This document shows, piece after piece, positions 42,535 to 51,666 of a DNA stretch of 64,000 bases. Each line of letters begins with the position of its first letter. Position 1 is the first letter of the stretch. The position numbers and the translations under genes are program-made. The notes under the pieces were generated by a model that saw only the letters and a list, made by a program, of their open reading frames with translations, had not been told where the DNA came from and made no database searches. This DNA comes from Acidobacteriaceae bacterium (lineage in GTDB: Bacteria; Acidobacteriota; Terriglobia; Terriglobales; Acidobacteriaceae): positions 1 to 64,000 of the forward strand of contig DAHVZT010000054.1 in the NCBI GenBank assembly GCA_027323885.1, written 5' to 3'.

Positions 42535-44214
42535 ATGAGCGAAGCAATAGCATCACCCCCTTTGAAAGAAACCAAAACCCAGCGGACAGAACGTCTCAAG
42601 CTCGAAAAGAATCCCTGGGAGGCATTCAATGAAGTGCGTGAGTTTGCGCTGTCCGGTCGCGGCGCCGTATTGCCAGCGTGGGCGAGCCTGTACTTCAAGT
42701 GGTGGGGCATCTACACCCAGGGAGACGGTGTGGGCGCAATCGGCGGCTCGGGCGGGGAAGGAAAGATGTCGGAATATTTTATGATCCGAATCGCCATTCC
42801 CAACGGCATTCTTACTTCCGCGCAATTGCGCGTAATCGCCCGGCTCGCGAAGCAGTACGGACGCAATCTTGCGGACATCACGGTGCGCCAGGCCATCCAA
42901 CTGCACTGGCTTACCATCGAGTCGCTGCCGGAAATCGTCGACGAGCTGGCCGCGGTTGGTCTTTCTCCCAAGGGTGCATGCGGAGACGTAGTTCGCAATG
43001 TTACAGGCTGCCCGCTCGCTGGCTTGGCTGCCGATGAGATCATCGATGCTTCGCCGCTGGCTCTCAAAATTGTTGGCGCTCTTGCGGGTAACTCGGCGTT
43101 CTACAATCTTCCTCGCAAGTTCAAGATCTCCGTCACCGGCTGTTCGGACTGGTGTTCGTATCCGGAGATCAATGACATTGGACTGACCGCGGTCCAACGT
43201 GGACCGGAGATTGGGTACATCGTACGCGTTGGGGGAGGGTTGTCTGCGGACCCGCACCTTGCTGTCAAGCTGGATGCATTTGTTCCTCCCGAGCAGGCCG
43301 TGCCTGTTGTGCGCACGATCGCAGAAATTTTTCGCGATCAAAAAGGACTGCGTGAGAGCCGGGATCGGGCCAGGCTCAAACACCTTTTCCTGCGCGAGGG
43401 GTGGACGGCGCAATCTTTCCTTTCGGAAATCGAGGCGCGGTTGCATCATCGCTTCGATTCTGCTCCGGAAGAGAAGTTACCGCGCGACCTGCACCGCGAC
43501 CACGTCGGAGTCTATGCGCAAAAAGAACGCGGTCTGCACTATGTCGGCGCGTCTGTATTGCGCGGCAGGCTATCCGGCGAGCAGCTCGAAGCGGCTGCCG
43601 ATCTTGCGGAGCGCTTCGGCTCTGGAGATTTGCGCACCACGGTCATGCAAAACCTTCTCTTTGTGAACATCGCAGCTTCGAAGTCTGCCGAACTGGTGCG
43701 GGAATTGAGAGCGATCGATTTACCCGTAGACGGAACCTCCTTCTGGAGAGGTACGGTGGCCTGCACTGGAACAGAGTTCTGCAAACTGGCTATTACGGAA
43801 ACGAAGGGGTTTGGCCGCTGGCTGGTTGAGGAGATGGAGACGCGCCTTCCACAGTTCGATCAGCAGTTAAAACTCAACATTACGGGATGCCCCAATAGCT
43901 GCGGACAGTATTGGATCGCGGACATTGGGATTGAGGGCAAGAAGATCAAGCACCAGGGCAAGCTGGTGGACGCGTTCCAATTTGCCGTAGGCGGTGCTGT
44001 TGGAGAGTTCGCAAACATTGCCCGTCCGTTGGGGTATCGTTGCCTTTCCACCGATGTTCCAGATGCGATTGAACGCCTGTTACGTAGTTATCTCAACAAC
44101 CGATCCGGGAACGAGAACCTTCGCGCCTATTTCTCAAGACATTCCGACGAGGAATTGCGCGGCCAGCTTTCCGGAGCTTTTATTGCGCAGGAACAGAACG
44201 CGGTGACCGTATGA
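42535..44214 (+). CDS. Ferredoxin-dependent sulfite reductase (nitrite/sulfite reductase family)
   Basis: The 559-residue protein has the duplicated ferrite-reductase half domains and the NSR signature cysteines in ACTGTEFCKLAITET and TGCPNSCGQYWIADIG, which bind the [4Fe-4S]-sirohaem centre. TGCSDWCSYPEINDIG is the corresponding decayed site of the first repeat. The family includes nitrite reductases, but the neighbours (sulfate activation, APS reductase, sirohaem synthase) point to six-electron reduction of sulfite to sulfide. GAGGAG precedes ATG 42535. Expression is probably governed by the leader attenuator. The next gene overlaps by 4 bp. Confidence 0.9.
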   Translation: MSEAIASPPLKETKTQRTERLKLEKNPWEAFNEVREFALSGRGAVLPAWASLYFKWWGIYTQGDGVGAIGGSGGEGKMSEYFMIRIAIPNGILTSAQLRVIARLAKQYGRNLADITVRQAIQLHWLTIESLPEIVDELAAVGLSPKGACGDVVRNVTGCPLAGLAADEIIDASPLALKIVGALAGNSAFYNLPRKFKISVTGCSDWCSYPEINDIGLTAVQRGPEIGYIVRVGGGLSADPHLAVKLDAFVPPEQAVPVVRTIAEIFRDQKGLRESRDRARLKHLFLREGWTAQSFLSEIEARLHHRFDSAPEEKLPRDLHRDHVGVYAQKERGLHYVGASVLRGRLSGEQLEAAADLAERFGSGDLRTTVMQNLLFVNIAASKSAELVRELRAIDLPVDGTSFWRGTVACTGTEFCKLAITETKGFGRWLVEEMETRLPQFDQQLKLNITGCPNSCGQYWIADIGIEGKKIKHQGKLVDAFQFAVGGAVGEFANIARPLGYRCLSTDVPDAIERLLRSYLNNRSGNENLRAYFSRHSDEELRGQLSGAFIAQEQNAVTV

Positions 44215-44849
44215 GCTTATTTCCAGCTTTCCTGAAACTCTCTGGACGCGCATGCCTGGTGATCGGCGCGGGACAGGTTGCCCTTTCCAAGGTTGACAGC
44301 CTGATGCGTGCCGGGGCGGACGTGCATGTTGTTTCGCCCAAAGCCCTGCCGGAAATTGAAGAACTGGCACGCGAGGGAGCACTGCGCTGGACCCGGAGAA
44401 AGTATGAAGTGGGAGATGTTCCCGGCTCATTTCTTGTGATCGCCGCGACGGACAATGTAGAGGTGAACCACTGCGTTTATCGGGATGCCGCGAGTCGCGG
44501 GATTCTTTGCAATGTTGTCGATGATCCGCCGTACTGCGATTTCTATTTTCCTTCTGTGGTGGAGCGAGGCCCTTTACAGATTGCAGTTTCTACTGAGGGA
44601 GAAAGCCCTGCCGTCGCGCAGCGCATGCGCCGCGAGCTGGACGCGGCATTGCCACCGGACCTAGGTCCATGGGTTCAGGAGATGGGCCGCCTTCGGCGTG
44701 AGGTTCGGACCGAGCATCCCCCATGCGAAAATCGCACCAGGCTTCTGCATACCCTGGCCCAACGGCCGTTGTGTGAACTGGAGCATTGCCCTACACGTCA
44801 GTTCGCGCGTAAAGCCAATGACGTGGCGTGTTCAGCGAGCGCAGTGTAA
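44211..44849 (+). CDS. Precorrin-2 dehydrogenase / sirohydrochlorin ferrochelatase (sirohaem synthase N-terminal type)
   Basis: The 212-residue protein resembles the CysG N-terminal module or Met8p: the NAD-binding motif VIGAGQVALSKVDSLM, VIAATDNVEVNHCVY, CNVVDDPPYCDFYFPS, and STEGESPAVAQRMRRE. It oxidises precorrin-2 and inserts iron to make sirohaem, the cofactor of the gene just upstream, with which it shares an ATGA overlap. The methyltransferase half (SUMT) is absent and must be encoded elsewhere. The C-terminal 30 residues are unusually Cys/Arg-rich. The following 210 bp contain no gene I can support. Confidence 0.87.
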   Translation: MSLFPAFLKLSGRACLVIGAGQVALSKVDSLMRAGADVHVVSPKALPEIEELAREGALRWTRRKYEVGDVPGSFLVIAATDNVEVNHCVYRDAASRGILCNVVDDPPYCDFYFPSVVERGPLQIAVSTEGESPAVAQRMRRELDAALPPDLGPWVQEMGRLRREVRTEHPPCENRTRLLHTLAQRPLCELEHCPTRQFARKANDVACSASAV

Positions 44850-45059
44850 GCGATACAGACGCGCCGGTAGACTGAACGACCCGGCGCGCAAGCCGCTGCT
44901 GAAGTATCAAAGTTCCCCGGCGGCATGCAACGCTGCGCCGACGCCAAACAGCGGCGTGTTTCATCGCTAAGCACCCGCGGCACTTCCTAACCTGTGGACA
45001 AAGAGCAGATTCGGACAATAAGATGAGAATTCGTTATTTCTGCGTCATCCTACGATCCA

Positions 45060-46112
45060 ATGAGAGCCGTGCCCTCACATGCCACGCTGACAGATGTCGC
45101 ACGAGAGGCGCGTGTTGGGACAACTACGGTATCGCGCGTCATCAATGGCGGTGAGCGAGTCAGCCCCGCAACTCTGGAGCGGGTCCAAAAGGTAATTCAG
45201 AGGCTTGGCTATCAGCCAAATCACGCTGCGCGAATCTTGAAAGGGGAAAGCACGAGAACGCTTGGCCTGATCGTTCCAAGTGTTGCTGACTCCTTCTTTT
45301 CTACCTGTGCGGAGGCGGCGCAAAAAGTCTCACGATTGCATCATTTCCTTTTGATCGTAACTTCCTCGAATAATCACGGTCCTACGGAGTTGGAGAATCT
45401 CAACGTTCTGATTCAGCACCGAGTGGACGGTGTGCTGATCGCTCCGGCTGTTTCCCACAACAAAGAACTGGTCGAGGTTCTCAAGAGGACTGCAATCCCC
45501 GTTGTCTCGTTCGATCGCCCAATTTATAACTCGTCAGTTCCCAGCGTGGTCAGCAATAACTACAAAGGCGCCTGGGAGGCGACTCGCCATCTGCTTTCGC
45601 ATGGCTACAAGCGTATTATCTGTTTTGGGTTTAAAGGAGAAGATTCTCTTTACACGATCAAGGAGCGGATTCGCGGCTATCGGCAGGCGATAAAAGAGGC
45701 GAAGCTTACTGCTGAAGTCGATATGTCGATCTCGGATTGCGAGTCTGCGGAATTGGCGGTCAGGACCCATCTCCAGGGGCCAAACCCTCCGGATGCTATT
45801 TTCGCCCTCAAAAATCTGGCTACCATTTATACCTGCGAAGCCTTGCAGAAGATGGATATTCCTGTCCCTGCGACAATCGCTCTAATTGGATTCGATGATT
45901 TTGAGCTCGCTTCAACCCTGAATCCATCCATTACAGTTGTGAAACAGCAGATTGAGCAGATTGGCGAAGTTGCTACAACATTGCTGTTTGAGCAGGTGAA
46001 GGCCAGGAAGAAATCGGGCGTACGAGGGTCGCAGAACGAACGCAACTCCGAGACAACGAGACTGGAAACGGAATTGATTCTGCGTAATTCATGCGGTTGC
46101 GGAAGACGCTGA
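45060..46112 (+). CDS. LacI-family transcriptional regulator
   Basis: The 350-residue protein has the LacI HTH and hinge (TLTDVAREARVGTTTVSRVINGG, then NHAARILKG). A periplasmic-binding-like sensor domain follows, with LGLIVPSVADSFF, VDGVLIAP, VVSFDRP and IALIGFDDFELASTLNPSITVV. It ends in a Cys pair (NSCGCGRR). Operators of this family are palindromes centred on CG. Such a site (46202-46217) lies between this gene and the first mannosidase, with related sites before the TonB receptor and the second mannosidase. A mannose- or mannoside-derived effector is inferred. Confidence 0.9.
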   Translation: MRAVPSHATLTDVAREARVGTTTVSRVINGGERVSPATLERVQKVIQRLGYQPNHAARILKGESTRTLGLIVPSVADSFFSTCAEAAQKVSRLHHFLLIVTSSNNHGPTELENLNVLIQHRVDGVLIAPAVSHNKELVEVLKRTAIPVVSFDRPIYNSSVPSVVSNNYKGAWEATRHLLSHGYKRIICFGFKGEDSLYTIKERIRGYRQAIKEAKLTAEVDMSISDCESAELAVRTHLQGPNPPDAIFALKNLATIYTCEALQKMDIPVPATIALIGFDDFELASTLNPSITVVKQQIEQIGEVATTLLFEQVKARKKSGVRGSQNERNSETTRLETELILRNSCGCGRR

Positions 46113-46153
46113 AAACATGCGGCGGGCAAAAAGATACGTTGGACAATCGTTGC

Positions 46154-46181
46154 TTGACAACGTTGTTGTGCGCTCTATAAA
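46154..46181 (+). promoter_or_regulatory. Promoter of the first alpha-mannosidase gene
   Basis: TTGACA (46154-46159), a 16-bp spacer and TATAAA (46176-46181) form a near-consensus promoter with start near 46188. The spacer contains the perfect palindrome ACAACGTTGT (46157-46166), which could be a further regulator site. Confidence 0.75.
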
Positions 46182-46201
46182 TTAGCAGCATTTGAGCCCT
46201 A

Positions 46202-46217
46202 ATGGAAACGTTTCCAT
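46202..46217 (+). promoter_or_regulatory. LacI-type operator before the first alpha-mannosidase
   Basis: ATGGAAACGTTTCCAT is a perfect 16-bp palindrome centred on CG, the hallmark of LacI/GalR-family operators. It lies 20 bp downstream of the -10 element, at about +14 to +29, where a bound repressor would block elongation. Confidence 0.75.
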
Positions 46218-46389
46218 GAGCCGCTTGTCCTGGGATCATTGTGCTGGCCAGAAATCGAAACTGTGTGCTCCTGCTTCCAAGGTGAGAATCAAGAGTCACA
46301 GAAACCAACCAGCCGCAACTAGAAACTATTCTGACCCGCCAGTTTCACGTAATTGGATTGTGACAAACTTAGTTCCTGTGGAGTGTCCT

Positions 46390-49300
46390 ATGAATCTCAA
46401 CCGTAAGTCCTTGCGAACAGTAATCCTGATAGCGAGCGCATTTTGTTTCTCGGCGCAAGCAGGAACTCTCGGCGCGCAAACCGGAACCCCCAAGCCCTAC
46501 GTTTTTTCCGGTCAGGCAAAGGCGGCGCTCGATCGGCTCGCTTTGTTCCAGGCCATCCCGGCGGACACCTGGCAGTATCACGCCGGAGACATAGCGCACG
46601 GAGAACGTCCAGACCTGGACACGAGCGGGTGGCAGACGGTTCATCTTCCTTTTACCGCACCGCGCGGAGCTGTTTGGTTCCGGCGCACCGTGGAAGTTCC
46701 CAAGACGCTCCACGGTTATGACATTACGGGCGCGCAGATCTGGTTCCAGATGAATATCGATGCAAATGGTTCGGTGCCCGTCATCCTGTATTACAACGGG
46801 CAGAGGGTTGCGCTGGGCGAGGATCTGGAAAAACAGCCGCTTTTCAGCGATGCAAAGCCTGGGGACAAGATTCTGGTCGCTGTGAAAATGCTGGTGACCC
46901 AGGATACAAAGCGCTTTCGCAGGGCCGATCTTCCTGTGGTTTTTTCCGGCAACCGGCCCAATCCTGAAGACCTGCGCAAGGAATTAATCTCCGCGGCGGA
47001 TTTGTTGCCCGCAATTACCACCGATCCCAACTCGCTGGCTTCGCAGGAAAAAACGCTGGACCACGCCGCAGCGTCGATTAACTTGTCGGCCCTGGATGCC
47101 GGGAACCAGGCGGGATTTGATGCATCCTTGCAGCAGGCGCAATCGAAGCTGGAATCCCTTCGTCCGATTCTGCAGAAATACAGCGTGCACATGACAGGAA
47201 ACGCGCATATCGATGCGGCGTGGCTGTGGCCATGGACGGAGACGGTGGACGTGGTGAAACGCACGTTTTCCTCTGCCTTACAGTTGATGAACGAATATCC
47301 GGATTACACCTATTCCCAGTCGGCGGCGCAGTACTACGAATGGATGCAGCAAAAATATCCCAGCATTTTTCAGCAAATCCAGCAGCGTGTGAAGGAAGGC
47401 CGGTGGGAAATCGTTGGGGGCATGTGGGTCGAGCCGGATCTGAACCTGCCCGACGGTGAGTCCCAGGTGCGGCAGATTCTTGTGGGCAAGCGTTATTTTC
47501 AGAAGAACTTTGGCGTCGATGTGCGCGTCGGCTGGAATCCGGATTCATTCGGTTATAACTGGCAGTTGCCGCAGATCTACAAAAAGTCCGGCATCGACTA
47601 TTTCGTTACCCAGAAGATGACGTGGAACGACACGAACAAGCTGCCGCTCAAGCTCTTCTGGTGGCAGTCTCCTGATGGCAGTCGCGTACTGACCTACTTT
47701 CCGCATGATTACGTGAACCAGATTGAGCCAGCGCGTATGGCCCGCGATCTGGCAACAGCCATTGAGATGAACCCCGGCCAAAACGAGATGATGCACCTTT
47801 ATGGCATTGGCGACCACGGAGGCGGACCCACGCGCGACATGCTCGACAGCGGCGTGCGCTGGATGGAGCCGAACAAGGTTTTCCCGCATCTGGAATTCGG
47901 GGTGTCTCAGAATTTCTTCAATACCATGGCCCAGCGGATCGAGAAGAGCGGCAGCCCGGTATGGAATTACGCAACGCTGGCCGCCGGCAATACGGCCCTT
48001 CCGCCACCACCGGAGGGAAAGATCAGTCTGCCCGTCTGGAACGATGAGCTGTACCTGGAATTCCATCGCGGCGTGTACACCACCCAGGCAAAACATAAAT
48101 GGAATTTACGGCACAGCAGCGAATGGCTACTGAACGCCGAAAAATATTCTTCTCTGGCCTGGCTGGGCGGCGCGGCCTATCCCGGCGATAAGCTCACGGA
48201 AGGCTGGAAGCTTGTTTCCTTCAACGGCTTCCACGACTTGGCCGCGGGCTCTGGGATTGGCGTCATCTATAAGGACGCGCAAAAACAATTCGACGTAGTC
48301 CATTGGACCGCAAACGATGCAACGCGGCGGGCCCTGCGCGACATTGACAGCCAGATTGACACAACAGGTAAAGGAGACGCGAAAACGGGCGTGCCGATCA
48401 TCGTATGGAATACGATGAGCTGGGGACGCACGGATGTGGTGAAAGTACAAGTTCAGATGCCGCAGCCGACCCCCAACGGCATTTCGGTTCTGGATGCCAA
48501 TGGCAATGTAGTTCCCGCGCAGGTCCTTTCGCACGATCCGGCTTCCAATAGCTACCATCTCCTGTTGGAACCCAGGCAGGTTCCCTCCGTCGGTTATACC
48601 GTGCTGCACGCAATTGCGGGCAAGCGTTCTTTGCAAACGGATCTGAAGACCAGCGGCGTGACCATGGAAAACGAGTTTCTCCGCGTTGTCGTGAATCCTA
48701 CGAACGGTTGTATCGATAGCCTGTATGACAAGCAAGCGCATTTTGAAAGCATCGCGGCTGGACAATGCGGCAACATGTTGCAGGCATTTGTGGATACACC
48801 CAAGGAGTATGACGCGTGGAACATCAATCCCAATTTTGCGGAGCACGGCACGAACCTGACCATGGCGGATAGCGTTCAGCTCGTCGAACACGGTCCAGTC
48901 CGTAGTATCGTTCGGGTTACCCGGCATTGGGACAAATCCACCTTCATCCAGAACATCGTGCTGTATGCGGGAATGCAGCGCGTGGACGTGGTGAATGATG
49001 TGGACTGGCATGAGACGCACATCCTGCTTAAGGCGGCGTTTCCGCTGGCGGCAACTGCCCCGAAGGCAACCTTCGAAATTCCGTATGGAACGATTGAGCG
49101 GCCGACGACACGCAATAATTCCATCGAGAAGGCTAAGTTCGAAGTTCCGGCGCAGCGCTGGGCCGATCTGGGCGATGGCCAGCATGGGTTCAGCCTCATC
49201 AACGATTCCAAGTACGGCTACGATGTGAAGGGGAATGTATTGCGCTTGTCGCTGCTGCGCTCTCCAGTGTGGCCCGATCCGGATGCCGATCGCGGTCCTC

Positions 49301-49734
49301 AGCACTTTCGTTATTCGCTGTATCCACACGCCGGGACCTGGAAGCAAGCCGATACGGTCCTGCATGGGTACGCTTTCAACTACAGGCTGCACGCGATGCA
49401 GACGCAGCAGCATGATGGCGAACTGCCCTCAACGCACTCGTTTGTGACCGTTCATCCCAGCAACCTGGTGCTGACCGCAATGAAGAAGAGCGAAGACGGA
49501 GACTCACTCATCCTGCGCTTTTACGAGTGGGCCGGAAGGAAAACAGACGCGAGAATCCAGGTTCCTGCTGGTGCGAGCGCGGCGGTCACAACCAACCTGA
49601 TGGAGCACGCCAATGGACTTCCGGTTCCGGTTGCGGGCAACCAGATGACTGTGCCAGTGGGCCCATATTCCATCAATACTGTACGCGTGGAGTACGGCAA
49701 TCGCGGGGCCGGTTTTTGGCAGGCACAAAAATAA
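46390..49734 (+). CDS. Secreted alpha-mannosidase, GH38 family (paralogue 1)
   Basis: The 1,114-residue enzyme starts at ATG 46390, with GGAG 6 nt upstream. It has a signal peptide (TVILIASAFCFSAQA) and a jelly-roll-like segment, then the GH38 domain. Zinc ligands lie in GNAHIDAAWLWPWTE and in FNGFHDLAAGSGIG; the nucleophile Asp is in GWNPDSFGYNWQLPQ. C-terminal beta domains include YGTIERPTTRNN. GH38 enzymes release mannose from alpha-mannosides such as N-glycans or mannan fragments. The in-frame extension to 46192 runs through the operator and is not coding. A long leader of about 200 nt separates promoter and start. Confidence 0.9.
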   Translation: MNLNRKSLRTVILIASAFCFSAQAGTLGAQTGTPKPYVFSGQAKAALDRLALFQAIPADTWQYHAGDIAHGERPDLDTSGWQTVHLPFTAPRGAVWFRRTVEVPKTLHGYDITGAQIWFQMNIDANGSVPVILYYNGQRVALGEDLEKQPLFSDAKPGDKILVAVKMLVTQDTKRFRRADLPVVFSGNRPNPEDLRKELISAADLLPAITTDPNSLASQEKTLDHAAASINLSALDAGNQAGFDASLQQAQSKLESLRPILQKYSVHMTGNAHIDAAWLWPWTETVDVVKRTFSSALQLMNEYPDYTYSQSAAQYYEWMQQKYPSIFQQIQQRVKEGRWEIVGGMWVEPDLNLPDGESQVRQILVGKRYFQKNFGVDVRVGWNPDSFGYNWQLPQIYKKSGIDYFVTQKMTWNDTNKLPLKLFWWQSPDGSRVLTYFPHDYVNQIEPARMARDLATAIEMNPGQNEMMHLYGIGDHGGGPTRDMLDSGVRWMEPNKVFPHLEFGVSQNFFNTMAQRIEKSGSPVWNYATLAAGNTALPPPPEGKISLPVWNDELYLEFHRGVYTTQAKHKWNLRHSSEWLLNAEKYSSLAWLGGAAYPGDKLTEGWKLVSFNGFHDLAAGSGIGVIYKDAQKQFDVVHWTANDATRRALRDIDSQIDTTGKGDAKTGVPIIVWNTMSWGRTDVVKVQVQMPQPTPNGISVLDANGNVVPAQVLSHDPASNSYHLLLEPRQVPSVGYTVLHAIAGKRSLQTDLKTSGVTMENEFLRVVVNPTNGCIDSLYDKQAHFESIAAGQCGNMLQAFVDTPKEYDAWNINPNFAEHGTNLTMADSVQLVEHGPVRSIVRVTRHWDKSTFIQNIVLYAGMQRVDVVNDVDWHETHILLKAAFPLAATAPKATFEIPYGTIERPTTRNNSIEKAKFEVPAQRWADLGDGQHGFSLINDSKYGYDVKGNVLRLSLLRSPVWPDPDADRGPQHFRYSLYPHAGTWKQADTVLHGYAFNYRLHAMQTQQHDGELPSTHSFVTVHPSNLVLTAMKKSEDGDSLILRFYEWAGRKTDARIQVPAGASAAVTTNLMEHANGLPVPVAGNQMTVPVGPYSINTVRVEYGNRGAGFWQAQK

Positions 49735-49803
49735 CAGCCGGTCCGGAATACGAGGGCAACGCTACTAACCAGAAGCCTCTGCAACGGAGAGCGACGATTC
49801 AGG

Positions 49804-51645
49804 TCAGCGATTCCGCAGGGGCTTTGTACCGCCAACTCCTGTACCCTCTTTCAGGGTGATCAACTGGCCGGCGATGACACCCTTGAACACTTCCGTGGAG
49901 CCACTGGGCCAGCGCACTTCAATGCGGTCCACAGCCCGTAGGCTTCCAAGTCCAAAGTGCAATTGGAAAGCATTGCTGGAGTCGAAGCTCGAGCCGCTCC
50001 GCAGCTCGCCTACCCACCTGTGAGCGCCTGCGTACACCACGACGCGAGCACCTATCGCATCCCGATTGGACGAGGTTCCGACCAGGCGTATTTCCAGCCA
50101 ATGGTTTTCATTCTGCGCGAGGTTCACCAGAAGCATCGGCTGTTGATTCATGTTATTCACCACCGCTTCAAGGCGTCCATCGAGCCACAGGTCGCCAATC
50201 GCAAGTCCGCGGCTCGATGCAGGAACGGTAATACCGGGCCCTGACTTGTTCGAAATATCCTGGAATTTGCCAGCAACGTTGTGGTACAGAACGCGCGGCT
50301 CCTGGTAGGTCGAGCCTGTCTTCCCGCTATCCACCTGCGGATAGACATGCCCATTGACCAGCAAAAGGTCTAACCAACCATCGTTGTCGATGTCCATGAA
50401 CATTGTTCCCCAGCCAAGGTACTGCCGATTGAGGCTGAGGCCGGCCTGATACGTTGCGTCTGAGAAGCTGCCATCACCATTGTTCCGGTAGAGTGTGGAG
50501 GTGTCGTCGGAAAAATTGGTTTTGAAGATATCGAGACGTCCGTCGTTGTCATAATCGCCGATGGTCGATCCCATCCCAGCCTGTTCGCGGCCATCTCCGT
50601 CGTAGGCCACTCCCGCATCCGGAGCGACGTCGGTAAATGTGCCGTCGTGGTTATTGTGGTACAGAATGGAGGGTGTCGAATCGCATGCTATATAAACGTC
50701 AGGCCAGCCATCGTCGTCATAATCCAACGTGGAGACGCTAAAGCAGTAGTGTCCTGTCGTTTTTTGAATGCCGCTAGATTTGCTTACATCCTCGAATTTC
50801 CCGCCACCCAGGTTGTGATACAGAATATTGGGAGAGCTCGGCAGGCCACGCGGACCACAAAAAACCGGCATCTCTTTCCACGTGCAGAAAGGTGCCTGGC
50901 CGGGCCCTGGGGTGTTCTGCCGATCGAACTGCACATAATTTGAAACGATAAGATCAAGCTTCCCATCTCTGTCGTAATCGACGAATGCGCATCCGGTTCC
51001 CCATTCCTTTCCGCTGCCGGCCACGCCCGACTCCTGAGCGACCTCTTTGAAGGTTCCGTTTCCCTGGTTGTGGTAAAGGTGGTTCTTGCCGTAGCTGGTT
51101 ACGTACAGGTCTTCATAGCCGTCATTGTCGTAATCTCCCACGCATACTCCCTGTCCCCATCCAGAACTGAGCAGGCCGGCCCGCGCCGTAACATCTGTAA
51201 AGGTTCCATCGTGGTTGTTATGGAATAAGCGGTCGGTTGGGGCATCATTCCCGCGCGGCGGAGAATCCGGAAGGACGCTGCCGTTGACCAGGAAAATGTC
51301 GGGCCAGCCGTCGTTGTCATAATCAAAAACGGCGACCCCACTGCCTGTGGACTCCAGGATGTATCGCTTGGAATGAACGTCCCCGTTGGTGTCGAGAGCA
51401 TGAAGACCCGCCTTGTCGGCAACATCGATGAACCATGCCGGTCCGGCATGGTCCTTGGTTGGCGGGTAAACGGAAATCTTCGATGTGGAGTCTGGGGATG
51501 CTTTGGTGCCGGACTTATCGGGAGTCTGCGCGCCGATAAGCATGGGCAGGCACAGTAGAATCGCCGTTGCAATCGGATGGAAAGGAGCGACGAGGTATCT
51601 TCTCAAGCTGCCCCCAGCACCGCGGATTGAAGGCGAACATCCCAC
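49804..51645 (-). CDS. CRTAC1-type protein with FG-GAP/VCBS repeats and ASPIC/UnbV domain
   Basis: The 613-residue secreted protein has a hydrophobic signal region (IATAILLCLPMLIGA). At least six FG-GAP/VCBS repeats of the form DYDNDGWPDIFLVNG and HNNHDGTFTDVT carry Ca-binding-like Asp patterns. A C-terminal ASPIC/UnbV domain includes NHWLEIRLVGTSSNRDAIGARV and VRWPSG. Such beta-propellers are common in Acidobacteriota and often accompany TonB receptors and TPR proteins; their role may be glycan or protein binding at the surface. It lies 21 bp downstream of the TPR gene on the same strand. Confidence 0.85.
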   Translation of the reverse strand: MGCSPSIRGAGGSLRRYLVAPFHPIATAILLCLPMLIGAQTPDKSGTKASPDSTSKISVYPPTKDHAGPAWFIDVADKAGLHALDTNGDVHSKRYILESTGSGVAVFDYDNDGWPDIFLVNGSVLPDSPPRGNDAPTDRLFHNNHDGTFTDVTARAGLLSSGWGQGVCVGDYDNDGYEDLYVTSYGKNHLYHNQGNGTFKEVAQESGVAGSGKEWGTGCAFVDYDRDGKLDLIVSNYVQFDRQNTPGPGQAPFCTWKEMPVFCGPRGLPSSPNILYHNLGGGKFEDVSKSSGIQKTTGHYCFSVSTLDYDDDGWPDVYIACDSTPSILYHNNHDGTFTDVAPDAGVAYDGDGREQAGMGSTIGDYDNDGRLDIFKTNFSDDTSTLYRNNGDGSFSDATYQAGLSLNRQYLGWGTMFMDIDNDGWLDLLLVNGHVYPQVDSGKTGSTYQEPRVLYHNVAGKFQDISNKSGPGITVPASSRGLAIGDLWLDGRLEAVVNNMNQQPMLLVNLAQNENHWLEIRLVGTSSNRDAIGARVVVYAGAHRWVGELRSGSSFDSSNAFQLHFGLGSLRAVDRIEVRWPSGSTEVFKGVIAGQLITLKEGTGVGGTKPLRNR

Positions 51646-51666
51646 AGTCGAATTTGGCCCCCGGAA

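Noticed and set aside
42135-42710. A long minus-strand frame across the cysD leader that also reads Cys-rich (CADKCVACVACRSTC)
   Set aside because: It overlaps the sulfite reductase gene and both promoters, and its Cys codons come from the same TGCATGTGTTGC bases read in another frame. Only the frame giving Met-Cys-Cys-Met has a start at the predicted transcript 5' end and a counterpart on the other strand.
44861-44887. GC-rich inverted repeat GCGCCGG/CCGGCGC after the sirohaem synthase gene, as a terminator
   Set aside because: No T-tract follows and the loop is 13 nt. It could still be a weak rho-dependent or structural element, but the evidence is too thin.
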